Below, in pieces: positions 32,148-39,381 of a stretch of DNA of 52,840 nt. Below the pieces are notes generated by a model. That model ran no database searches. It had not been told where the DNA came from and saw only the letters and a program-made list of their open reading frames with translations. The first letter of the stretch is position 1. Each line of letters starts with the position of its first letter. This DNA is from Caldilineaceae bacterium (GTDB lineage Bacteria; Chloroflexota; Anaerolineae; Caldilineales; Caldilineaceae), in the NCBI GenBank assembly GCA_019637685.1, contig JAHBVF010000043.1:1-52840 (forward strand), written 5' to 3'. A program made the position numbers and the translations under genes.

Positions 32148-33368
32148 ATGATTGGCCCGACTGTTTTTCTGTTCAACGAGGAACACGAAATGGTGCGCAA
32201 GATGGCCTACGACTTCACCCGCAAGGAAGTGATGCCCATTATCAAAGAGCACGACCGCGCCCACACTTTCCCCGAACAACTGTTGCCGAAGCTGGCCGCG
32301 CAGGGATTTCTTGGCGTCTGTCTGCCCGCGCGCTACGGTGGCGCGGGGATGGATTACATTTCGCTGGGTATTGTCTCCGAAGCGCTGGAGTACGGCGACT
32401 CTTCCGTGCGCGAGACAATTGCTGTCCATTTGGCCCTGCACAGCCTGCCCATCTTTCAGTGGGGCACAGAGGAGCAAAAGCAGCGCTTTCTGCCCGGTTT
32501 GGCTTCCGGCGAACACATCGGCTGCTTTGGGTTGACTGAGCCGGGCGCGGGCTCCGATGTGGCCGGGATGCAGAGCCGGGCGCGCAAGGATCGGGGCGAT
32601 TACATTCTGAACGGTGAGAAGATGTGGATTACCCTGGCCGATGTGGCCGACCGTTTCCTCGTTTTTGCCAAGACTGATCCCGAAAAGGGCAGCCGGGGCA
32701 TCAGCGCTTTCCTTTTGGAGCGGGGCTGGCCGGGGCTGACCACCGGGACAATCGAAGGCAAAATGGGCGTCCACGCCAGCAACACCGGCTGGGTGGCAAT
32801 GCAGGATGTGCGCGTGCCTGCCTCCCACCGGCTGGGCGAAGAGGGCGAGGGTTTCAAGATTGCCATGAGTTGCCTGGACAACGCCCGCTATGGCGTGGCC
32901 GCGGGCGCAGTGGGCATCATCCGCGCCTGTTTGGACGAATCGGTCAAATATGCCACCGAGCGCAGTACCTTTGGCAAACCCATCGCCGAGTACCAGCTCA
33001 TCCAGCAGATGATCGCGCGTATGCAGCAAAACCTGGACGCGGGCGAATTGCTGGTCTGGAAAGCCGGGATGCTCAAAAATCAGGGCATCCGCAACACCCG
33101 CGAGACGAGTATGGCCAAATGGTTCTGCACCGATGCCGCGCGCCAGGCCGCGGACGACGCGGTGCAGATTCACGGCGCGTATGGCTATTCCGACGAATAC
33201 AATGTGGAGCGTCACCTGCGCAACACCAAAAGCGCGGTCATCTACGAAGGCACCTCCCAGATTCACACGCTGCTCCAGGCATCCTACGTCCTGGGCTGGC
33301 GGGAGGACAAACCCCTGCGCTGTCCCATGCCCGCCTACGACGCGGACGCGTGGATGGAAGAAGAATAG
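32148..33368 (+). CDS. Acyl-CoA dehydrogenase
   Basis: A 406-residue flavoprotein of the acyl-CoA dehydrogenase family. It carries the FAD/substrate motif CFGLTEPGAGSDVAGMQ, GEKMWIT, RSTFGKPIAEYQLIQ and the C-terminal catalytic-base region VIYEGTSQIH (Glu367). It oxidises acyl-CoA at the alpha-beta bond and passes electrons to ETF, encoded immediately downstream, so the set forms one functional unit. Chain length or specificity cannot be told; a short- or branched-chain substrate is likely. ATG 32148 follows AAAGGAGTATCCCCA. Confidence 0.93.
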   Translation: MIGPTVFLFNEEHEMVRKMAYDFTRKEVMPIIKEHDRAHTFPEQLLPKLAAQGFLGVCLPARYGGAGMDYISLGIVSEALEYGDSSVRETIAVHLALHSLPIFQWGTEEQKQRFLPGLASGEHIGCFGLTEPGAGSDVAGMQSRARKDRGDYILNGEKMWITLADVADRFLVFAKTDPEKGSRGISAFLLERGWPGLTTGTIEGKMGVHASNTGWVAMQDVRVPASHRLGEEGEGFKIAMSCLDNARYGVAAGAVGIIRACLDESVKYATERSTFGKPIAEYQLIQQMIARMQQNLDAGELLVWKAGMLKNQGIRNTRETSMAKWFCTDAARQAADDAVQIHGAYGYSDEYNVERHLRNTKSAVIYEGTSQIHTLLQASYVLGWREDKPLRCPMPAYDADAWMEEE

Positions 33369-33371
33369 GTA

Positions 33372-33412
33372 ATTGGGTGATTGGCTATTGAGCCTCGAGT
33401 GACCCAATCACC
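33372..33412. repeat. ATTGGGTGATTGG inverted repeat (no cargo)
   Basis: ATTGGGTGATTGG and CCCAATCACCCAAT face each other across about 14-20 bases just after the acyl-CoA dehydrogenase stop. The same word occurs, in opposed copies, around the four-helix-bundle gene (36911, 37411) and inside two membrane-protein genes. Confidence 0.75.
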
Positions 33413-33517
33413 CAATATCCCAATCAACCAATCCACAACCCCCCCACAATCTCTATCCATACAATCAGGTCGGAATGCGATTTCTGACAATACTTCCCAT
33501 CTGAAGGAGATTCCCCT

Positions 33518-34294
33518 GTGAAAATAGCAGTGCTGATCAAACAGACGCCGGACACCGCCGAGCTGCCAAAGGTGTCCGTGGCCGAGGCCCAGTCCGGCGA
33601 CATCGCAGCCACAATGGTCATCAACCCCTGGGACGAGTTCGCCGCGGAGGAGGCCATTGATCTGGCCGACCGCTTCGACGCCGATTCTGTGGTCATCTCT
33701 CTGGGCGTGGAGGGCGAGATTGACGCCCTGAAACACGCGCTGGCAATGGGTGTTCACGAAGCTGTGTTGGTGGACGAAAGCATTGTGGACGGTGGCGACG
33801 AATGGGCCACGGCCAGTGCCCTGGCCGAAGCCGTCAAAGCACAGGGCGACGTGGAAATTGTTCTGGCGGGCAAAATGAGCGTGGACGGCAACAGCGGTGT
33901 CATCTATGCCGGTGTGGCCGGCAAACTGGGCTGGGACCTGCTGGTCAATGTGACCAAAATTGTCGATGTCTCCGGCGGCAAAGTGACCGTCGAACAGGTA
34001 TTCGAGGGCGGTCAGGAGACAGTCGAAGTGCCTCTGCCGGTGGTCATCAGCGTCGCCAAAGAGATCAACGACCCCCGCTATCCCAGCTTTATGGGCATCC
34101 GCAAGGCCAACCGGGCCAAAATTCCCACACTGGCCGCGGGCGATCTGAACGTTACACTCAGCCAGACTGTGGCCTGGAGCAACCTGCGCAAACCCGAAGC
34201 GCGCAACAGCAGCGTGCAGATTTTCGACGGCGCAACAGTGCAGGAGAAAGCAGCCCAACTGGTGGAAGCGCTGCTGGCGGAAAAAGTTGTTTAG
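33518..34294 (+). CDS. etfB: Electron transfer flavoprotein, beta subunit
   Basis: A 258-residue EtfB. It has the typical opening KIAVLIKQTPDT, INPWDEFAAEEAIDLADRF, the AMP-binding region IVLAGKMSVDGNSGVIYAGV, and the recognition-loop region PRYPSFMGIRKANRAKI. The start is GTG 33518, preceded by GAAGGAGATTCCCCT. With EtfA it carries electrons from the upstream acyl-CoA dehydrogenase to the quinone pool via ETF:quinone oxidoreductase. Confidence 0.93.
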   Translation: MKIAVLIKQTPDTAELPKVSVAEAQSGDIAATMVINPWDEFAAEEAIDLADRFDADSVVISLGVEGEIDALKHALAMGVHEAVLVDESIVDGGDEWATASALAEAVKAQGDVEIVLAGKMSVDGNSGVIYAGVAGKLGWDLLVNVTKIVDVSGGKVTVEQVFEGGQETVEVPLPVVISVAKEINDPRYPSFMGIRKANRAKIPTLAAGDLNVTLSQTVAWSNLRKPEARNSSVQIFDGATVQEKAAQLVEALLAEKVV

Positions 34295-34390
34295 GGGGCG
34301 AGTTGCGGATTGCGAGTTGCGGTTATGCCCCTCGCCCAACACCCCTTACAAATTGAATGGAAATCCAGTCATCTGCGAAGGAGAGATTTG

Positions 34391-35371
34391 ATGACAATTC
34401 TCGTCTGGATCGAACAGAACAACGGCACAGCCGTTTCCAGTTGTTGGGAAGTGTTGGGAAAAGCGCAGGCATTGGCCGGTCAACTGGGAACCAGCGCGGC
34501 CGCACTCGTCATCGGCGACGACGTGGACGCCATTGCCCAGGAAGCCGCCAGCTACGGCGCGGCGACCGTCTACACCGCGGCCAGCCCCGCCCTGGCCCGC
34601 TACCGTTTGCAGCCTTATGCCGCGGTGGTGGAGCAGGCCCTGGACGCCGCGGGCGCGACGGTCTTTCTCACCAACGCCACCCTGCGCGGGGGCGCGCTTG
34701 CGGCCACTGTTGCGTGCAGCAGGGCCGGTGGGATGGCTGCCAATGTCAGCGACCTGCGCGTGGACGGCGGCAAACTGACCGCCACCCGTGCTGTCTATTC
34801 CGGCAATATACTCGCCGACATTTCGTTTGAAAGCGATTTGGCCGTAGCCAGCGTGCGGCCCCGCTCCTTCCCAATGCCCGAAGCAGGCGCGGGGAGCGGG
34901 ACTATACAAGAATTGTCAGTTTCCGTGGACGAAGCCAATATTCGGGAAAAAATCACCGATTTCCGGGCCGCGGACACCAGCGAAATCAGCCTGACCGACG
35001 CCAGCATTATTGTCTCCGGCGGCCGCGGCGTGGCCGCGGACCCGGAAAAGGGCTTTGCCCTGGTGGGTGAACTGGCCGATGTGCTGGGCGCGGCCATAGG
35101 TGCCAGCCGGGCCGCGGTGGACGCGGGCTACATTCCCTACAAACATCAGGTGGGGCAGACGGGCAAGACCGTCAAGCCCGATCTCTACATCGCCGCCGGC
35201 ATCTCCGGGGCTATCCAGCACTTGGCCGGCATGGGCAACAGCAAAGTGATCGTGGCCGTCAACACAGACCCGGACGCGCCTATCTTTGAAAAAGCCAACT
35301 ACGGCATTGTGGACGATCTCTTCACCGTCCTGCCCGCGCTGACCGAGGAGTTCAAGAAGCGGTTGGGGTAG
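34391..35371 (+). CDS. etfA: Electron transfer flavoprotein, alpha subunit
   Basis: A 326-residue EtfA. The C-terminal FAD domain is clear: IIVSGGRGVAADPEKGF, GASRAAVDAGYIPYKHQVGQ, TGKTVKPDLYIAAGISGAIQ, NTDPDAPIFEKANYGIVDDL. ATG 34391 has GAAGGAGAG upstream; the longer frame begins in spacer repeats. The 96-base spacer after etfB holds a short text-like repeat (AGTTGCGGATTGCGAGTTGC). A strong terminator follows at 35404. Confidence 0.93.
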   Translation: MTILVWIEQNNGTAVSSCWEVLGKAQALAGQLGTSAAALVIGDDVDAIAQEAASYGAATVYTAASPALARYRLQPYAAVVEQALDAAGATVFLTNATLRGGALAATVACSRAGGMAANVSDLRVDGGKLTATRAVYSGNILADISFESDLAVASVRPRSFPMPEAGAGSGTIQELSVSVDEANIREKITDFRAADTSEISLTDASIIVSGGRGVAADPEKGFALVGELADVLGAAIGASRAAVDAGYIPYKHQVGQTGKTVKPDLYIAAGISGAIQHLAGMGNSKVIVAVNTDPDAPIFEKANYGIVDDLFTVLPALTEEFKKRLG

Positions 35372-35403
35372 GGGCGTGGACGGCGGACAACAGACGAACG
35401 GAT

Positions 35404-35434
35404 GGGGGACGCAGCCACCGCTGCGTCCCCTTTC
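35404..35434 (+). terminator. Rho-independent terminator after etfA
   Basis: GGGGACGCAGC (35405-35415), loop CACC, GCTGCGTCCCC, then TTTCT: a perfect 11-base stem with a short T-tract. It closes the acyl-CoA dehydrogenase/ETF operon. Confidence 0.8.
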
Positions 35435-35578
35435 TGTGTGGTGAATACGACGGATGGGTATAGAGCATCTCTACCTCGAATGCGCTATCTGTTCGCTACC
35501 GCTATTTCTCTATGGTAAAATGAGTAGACATTTACAACTCTTGCGCTGCTTTGCGTGCCCGCCTTTCTGGTGAACTCA

Positions 35579-36910
35579 ATGCCTGACTACAAAACCCATT
35601 TCCGCTGTTTCCGGGGCTGCCCTGGCGAATATTCCATCTATCAGGTCATCTATACCTGCCCCACCTGCGGCGGTCTGCTGGAAGTGGCCCACGACATCGA
35701 CGCCCTGGGCCAGCGTTCCGCGCAGGAGTGGAAGTCCCTGCTGGACGGTCGTATCGGTGCCACGACCTGGCCCTATGGCAGCGGCGTCTGGGGCAAAAAG
35801 GAGTGGGTCATCCCGACGATTGACAACGACAATATCGTCAGTATGTACGAAGGCAATTCCAACCTCTTCTGGGCCGAACGGCTGGGCAAACAGATCGATC
35901 TGCCCGACCTGTGGGTGAAGCTCTGCGGCAACAGCCACACGGGCAGTTTCAAGGATTTGGGCATGACAGTGCTGGTCAGCGTCGTCAAACAGATGATGCA
36001 GGACGGCACGAGCGTGCGCGCGGTGGCCTGTGCCAGCACCGGCGACACCAGCGCGGCCCTGGCCGCGTACGCGGCCGCGGCGGGCATCCCCGCGGTCATT
36101 TTCCTGCCCCAGGGCAAAGTCAGCCCGGCCCAGCTCATCCAGCCCATTGCCAACGGCGCGCACGTCCTGGCCCTGGACACGGACTTCGACGGCTGTATGG
36201 AGATTGTCAAAGAGGTGACGCAGGACGACAGCCTCTATCTGGCCAATTCCATGAACAGCCTGCGGGTGGAGGGGCAAAAGACCGTCGCCGTCGAAATTGT
36301 CCAGCAGTTCGACTGGGAAGTGCCCGACTGGATTGTGATTCCCGTGGGCAATCTGGGCAATATCAGCGCGCTCTATAAGGGGCTGAAACTGATGCAGGCG
36401 TTGGGTATCATCGACAAACTGCCCCGGCTGGTGGCCGCGCAGGTGGAAAAGGCCAACCCCTTCTATCTCAGCTATCGCAACGGCTTCCAGGAAAAAGTCT
36501 CCATCCCCGCCCAAAAGACGCTGGCCTCGGCCATTCAGATCGGCAACCCGGTCAGCTACGAGAAGGCCGTGCAGGCGGTGCAGGAGACAAACGGCCTGGT
36601 GGAGCAGGTGACGGAGGACGAGCTTGCCAATGCCGCGGCCATCGCCGACAATACGGGGATGTACGCCTGTCCCCACACGGGCACAGCTCTGGCCGCCCTC
36701 TTCAATCTGCGCCAGCGGGGTGTCATCGGGCGAGACGAGCGGGTGGTCGTCATCAGCACCGCGCACGGGCTGAAATTCACCCCCTTCAAAGTCGGCTATC
36801 ACGAAGGGACGCTGGACGAAGTAGAGAGCCGCTTCGCCAATCCGCCGGTCTACCTCCCCGCGGACGCGGGGGTGGTGAAGGATACGATTGCGCGCAAGTT
36901 GGGGGGATAG
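35579..36910 (+). CDS. thrC: Threonine synthase
   Basis: A 443-residue PLP enzyme with the classical threonine synthase motif CGNSHTGSFKDLGM (Lys125), VACASTGDTSAALAAYAAAA, VPVGNLGN-type IPVGNLGNISALY, and the C-terminal PHTGTALAAL. A small N-terminal zinc-ribbon (Cys 10, 14, 27, 30) is present. ATG 35579 is preferred to the in-frame GTG 35555; neither has a good ribosome site. It converts O-phosphohomoserine to threonine. It differs from the shorter paralogue at 2273-3445, and this copy looks like the canonical enzyme. Confidence 0.9.
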   Translation: MPDYKTHFRCFRGCPGEYSIYQVIYTCPTCGGLLEVAHDIDALGQRSAQEWKSLLDGRIGATTWPYGSGVWGKKEWVIPTIDNDNIVSMYEGNSNLFWAERLGKQIDLPDLWVKLCGNSHTGSFKDLGMTVLVSVVKQMMQDGTSVRAVACASTGDTSAALAAYAAAAGIPAVIFLPQGKVSPAQLIQPIANGAHVLALDTDFDGCMEIVKEVTQDDSLYLANSMNSLRVEGQKTVAVEIVQQFDWEVPDWIVIPVGNLGNISALYKGLKLMQALGIIDKLPRLVAAQVEKANPFYLSYRNGFQEKVSIPAQKTLASAIQIGNPVSYEKAVQAVQETNGLVEQVTEDELANAAAIADNTGMYACPHTGTALAALFNLRQRGVIGRDERVVVISTAHGLKFTPFKVGYHEGTLDEVESRFANPPVYLPADAGVVKDTIARKLGG

Positions 36911-37444
36911 GTGATTGGGTGATTTGGCAGTGGACGATTGAGGTGTTAGATGGGCTATGAGTCGTTGGAGGATACGGAAGTATTTCGGCTGGCCGAGCGA
37001 ATTTGTGATCGATTCTATGTGTTGGTGCAGGCGTGGGATGCTTTCGATAAACGAACTTCGGGAGATCAGTTGGTGCGGGCGGCAGATAGCATCGGTGCAA
37101 ACATCGCGGAAAGCTATGGACGCTTTGGCTACGGTGAGCAGCTACAGTTCCTCTATTACGCCCGTGGGAGTCTTTACAAAACCAAATATTGGGTGCACAG
37201 GGCGCAGGCTCGTCAACTCCTTCCCGAAGAAATCTGCCTCAATGCTATCGCTTCACTCGAACGCCTCGCCGTGAAATTGAACGCATATATTCGCTACCGG
37301 CGTGAACAACGAAACGCAAGCAAAAAACCCAATCCAAAACTATCTGAAGCGACTGAACCCTATCTGCCAATCACCCCAACTGACGAAGACGACACCTCTC
37401 TGTTTTAGGCTAATCACCCAATGACCCAATCACCCAATCACCCA
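36911..37444. mobile_element. Putative small cassette: four-helix-bundle gene between inverted repeats
   Basis: GTGATTGGGTGATT (36911-36924) lies directly after the thrC stop. Its complement AATCACCCAATGACCCAATC and further copies (37411-37444) lie directly after the four-helix-bundle gene. The enclosed segment is about 530 bases. The same repeat without cargo occurs at 33372-33412. No transposase is present. The reading as a mobile or formerly mobile cassette is inference. Confidence 0.4.
36950..37408 (+). CDS. Four helix bundle protein (23S rRNA intervening-sequence type)
   Basis: A 152-residue member of the four-helix-bundle family (TIGR02436), known from intervening sequences in 23S rRNA genes and related to Avd of diversity-generating retroelements. 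Signatures are VRAADSIGANIAESYGRFGY, then QFLYYARGSLYKTKYWVHRA, and LERLAVKLNAYIR. The last 35 residues are a charged, probably unstructured tail. ATG 36950 follows GAGGTGTTAG. It is a stand-alone copy outside rRNA, between thrC and trmB, and is bracketed by inverted ATTGGGTGATT repeats. Its role is unknown; binding nucleic acid is inferred from the family. Confidence 0.88.
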   Translation: MGYESLEDTEVFRLAERICDRFYVLVQAWDAFDKRTSGDQLVRAADSIGANIAESYGRFGYGEQLQFLYYARGSLYKTKYWVHRAQARQLLPEEICLNAIASLERLAVKLNAYIRYRREQRNASKKPNPKLSEATEPYLPITPTDEDDTSLF

Positions 37445-38227
37445 CTCCCCTACGCCCCCACCACCTTTTCCCAGGGACGGATGGACTTTGCTTGGGAGGA
37501 GCTGGCCGACGACGAGCGCGCCCAACTCTACGCGGATTGGGAAGCAGGCAAAGGGCTGATCGGCGGCCACCCCCGCCACCGGCCCGGCGCGGAACGCCTG
37601 CCGGTATGGGGACTCAACCGCCCCTTTTTCCGCGCCTTCGCCCTGGACGATCCCCGCTGCGACAACGGGCCGCGCTTGCGGACCGCGCTTGCCAGTGACC
37701 AGCCCCTGGAAGTGGAGGTGGGCTATGGCCGGGGCGATTTTCTGTTGGACCGGGCTGCCCGCCACCCGGAGCGCCTCTTCATCGGCTACGAAGTCAAGAC
37801 CAAAGCCACCCGTCTGGCCCTGGCCCGTGTAAAAAAATTGGGACTGGACAACCTCTGGCTCTCCGACGACGACGTGCGCGTGAACCTGCCCGAAATCATC
37901 CCCGGCGGGCGGCTGGACGCGGTCCACGTCCTCTTCCCCGACCCCTGGTGGAAGGAGCAGCACAAAATCAAGCGGCTCTTTGCGCCCCCTTTTGTCGATC
38001 TGCTGGCAGACAAAATCCGGCCCGGCGGCTTCCTGCATTTCAAGAGCGATGTGGAGGGCTACGGCGAACTGGTGCGCTATCTGGTGGAGCAGCACCCGGA
38101 ATTTGCTGCCCACGACCCGGCTCTGGCCGAGGGTATCACCCCCCACGTCCCCACCCACCGGGAGCACTGGTGTCAGGTCAACGGCAAGCCGGTGTGGGCT
38201 TTCTTTTTTCCCCGACGGGGGGCATAG
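37421..38227 (+). CDS. trmB: tRNA (guanine-N7)-methyltransferase, TrmB-like
   Basis: A 268-residue SAM methyltransferase of the TrmB family. It shows SAM motif VEVGYGRGDFLLDRAARHPE, FIGYEVKTKATRLA, and the catalytic signature VHVLFPDPWWKEQHKIKRLF (usually FPDPWPKKRH...). The ending HREHWCQVNGKPVW replaces the common T-x-x-E tRNA-binding tail. It should methylate G46 of tRNA, although the motif drift leaves room for another RNA target. The first residues (MTQSPNHP) are encoded by the dispersed ACCCAATC repeat; ATG 37481 is an alternative start giving 248 residues. Confidence 0.8.
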   Translation: MTQSPNHPLPYAPTTFSQGRMDFAWEELADDERAQLYADWEAGKGLIGGHPRHRPGAERLPVWGLNRPFFRAFALDDPRCDNGPRLRTALASDQPLEVEVGYGRGDFLLDRAARHPERLFIGYEVKTKATRLALARVKKLGLDNLWLSDDDVRVNLPEIIPGGRLDAVHVLFPDPWWKEQHKIKRLFAPPFVDLLADKIRPGGFLHFKSDVEGYGELVRYLVEQHPEFAAHDPALAEGITPHVPTHREHWCQVNGKPVWAFFFPRRGA

Positions 38228-38242
38228 ATATCTGTGACTTTA

Positions 38243-38328
38243 CTGCAAAAAGGTCTTTTACCGCGGAGACTCAGGAGAAAACCTCCGCGAACCCCGCGTC
38301 TCCGCGGTGGGGATAGGGGCTTTTGCAG
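38243..38328. repeat. Dispersed palindromic element, copy 2
   Basis: CTGCAAAAAGG...ACCGCGGAGAC is mirrored by GTCTCCGCGGTGGGG...CTTTTGCAG, a nearly closed 86-base hairpin. The right half, complemented, matches the left end of the element at 2117-2259 (TGCAAAAGCCCCTA...ACCGCGG). It lies just after the trmB stop. The rest of the 391-base gap to 38618 holds no gene or clear signal. Confidence 0.8.
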
Positions 38329-38618
38329 AGAGCAAAACGCCAGTGACACCCACGGCGTGGAACGGCTGCCGGCTTTTCCGAAATCCTTGGGGGATCACCG
38401 GGACTGGATGGGTGTATTGCCCCAGGCCGATGGGGTCTCAATTGCAGGATTTGAAAGGGATGGCGCGATTGGCTAAACACAGAGTTTGGGGTGATGGAGT
38501 AAACGGGGGGGTGTCGGTATAGCCGGAATGCTCCACTTTCGCCGCTCTCGCTGCCGCCGGTGTATACTATACCCACGTACCTGTTCTGTTTGAGTATCTA
38601 CGGAGACGCGCTGTATTT

Positions 38619-39374
38619 ATGTCTACCCCTGCCCTGACTGTTTTGGAAGAAGACACCCACTGGTGGTTTATGACCCGCACCCGGGCCATTTTGAAATATC
38701 TGGACGCGGAGGTGGGCGCTGGCAACGGAACCCGCCGCCGGGTGCTGGACATCGGCGCGGGCGCGGGCAATATGGCCCACCACCTGGCCCACTACGGCGA
38801 AGTGATCGGTCTGGACTACAACGTCCGACCCTTGCCCGTTGCCAAGTCCCGCGCGTTGATCACCAGCCAGGGGTCCGGCGACGAACTCCCTTTCCCCGAT
38901 GCCAGCTTCGATCTGGTCACACTGCTGGACACTGTGGAACACATCCCCAACGAGTTGGGCGTCTTTGCCGAAGCCTATCGGGTGCTCAAACCCGGGGGCA
39001 AGCTGATGGTGACTGTGCCAGCCTTTATGTGGCTGTGGAGCTACAACGACGTCATCAACGAGCATCAGCGGCGCTATACCGTGCCCGAGCTGAGTCAAAA
39101 GCTCGAACTCTCCGGCTTTCGGGTGAAGCGGGCCAGCTACAATAACTTTTTCGTCTTCCCGCTACTCGCGGGGATGCGTCTGCTGCGCCCGGACGCGCCG
39201 GAACTGGACAGCCCCCACCTGACCGCGGACGAGGAAGTCTATCAGGTGGAGATGGAGCCGACGCCGGAGCCGGTCAATTCGATTCTGCACGCGGTGGGCT
39301 GGCTGGAGGCGGAACTGCTCGAACGGATGAATCTGCCCTTTGGGTCGAGTGTCATTTGCGTAGCGGAAAAGTAG
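38619..39374 (+). CDS. Class I SAM-dependent methyltransferase (type 11)
   Basis: A 251-residue methyltransferase. It opens with the EDTHWWFMTRTRAI helix typical of polysaccharide or lipid-linked sugar methyltransferases, then motif I VLDIGAGAGNMAHHL (42-56), VIGLDYNVRP, the post-motif LVTLLDTVEHIPNE and LKPGGKLMVTVPAFMWLW. The C-terminal region (YNNFFVFPLLAGMRLLRP) is hydrophobic and may associate with the membrane. It ends 7 bases before the large membrane protein, so the two are co-transcribed and likely act on the same glycan pathway. Confidence 0.85.
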   Translation: MSTPALTVLEEDTHWWFMTRTRAILKYLDAEVGAGNGTRRRVLDIGAGAGNMAHHLAHYGEVIGLDYNVRPLPVAKSRALITSQGSGDELPFPDASFDLVTLLDTVEHIPNELGVFAEAYRVLKPGGKLMVTVPAFMWLWSYNDVINEHQRRYTVPELSQKLELSGFRVKRASYNNFFVFPLLAGMRLLRPDAPELDSPHLTADEEVYQVEMEPTPEPVNSILHAVGWLEAELLERMNLPFGSSVICVAEK

Positions 39375-39381
39375 TCTTCCA

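Noticed and set aside
31947..33407. Long minus-strand open frame opposite the acyl-CoA dehydrogenase
   Set aside because: The opposite strand carries all family motifs and a ribosome site; the antisense frame has none.
36950..37408. Avd accessory protein of a diversity-generating retroelement
   Set aside because: The four-helix-bundle family is related, but there is no reverse transcriptase, template repeat or variable repeat in the window.
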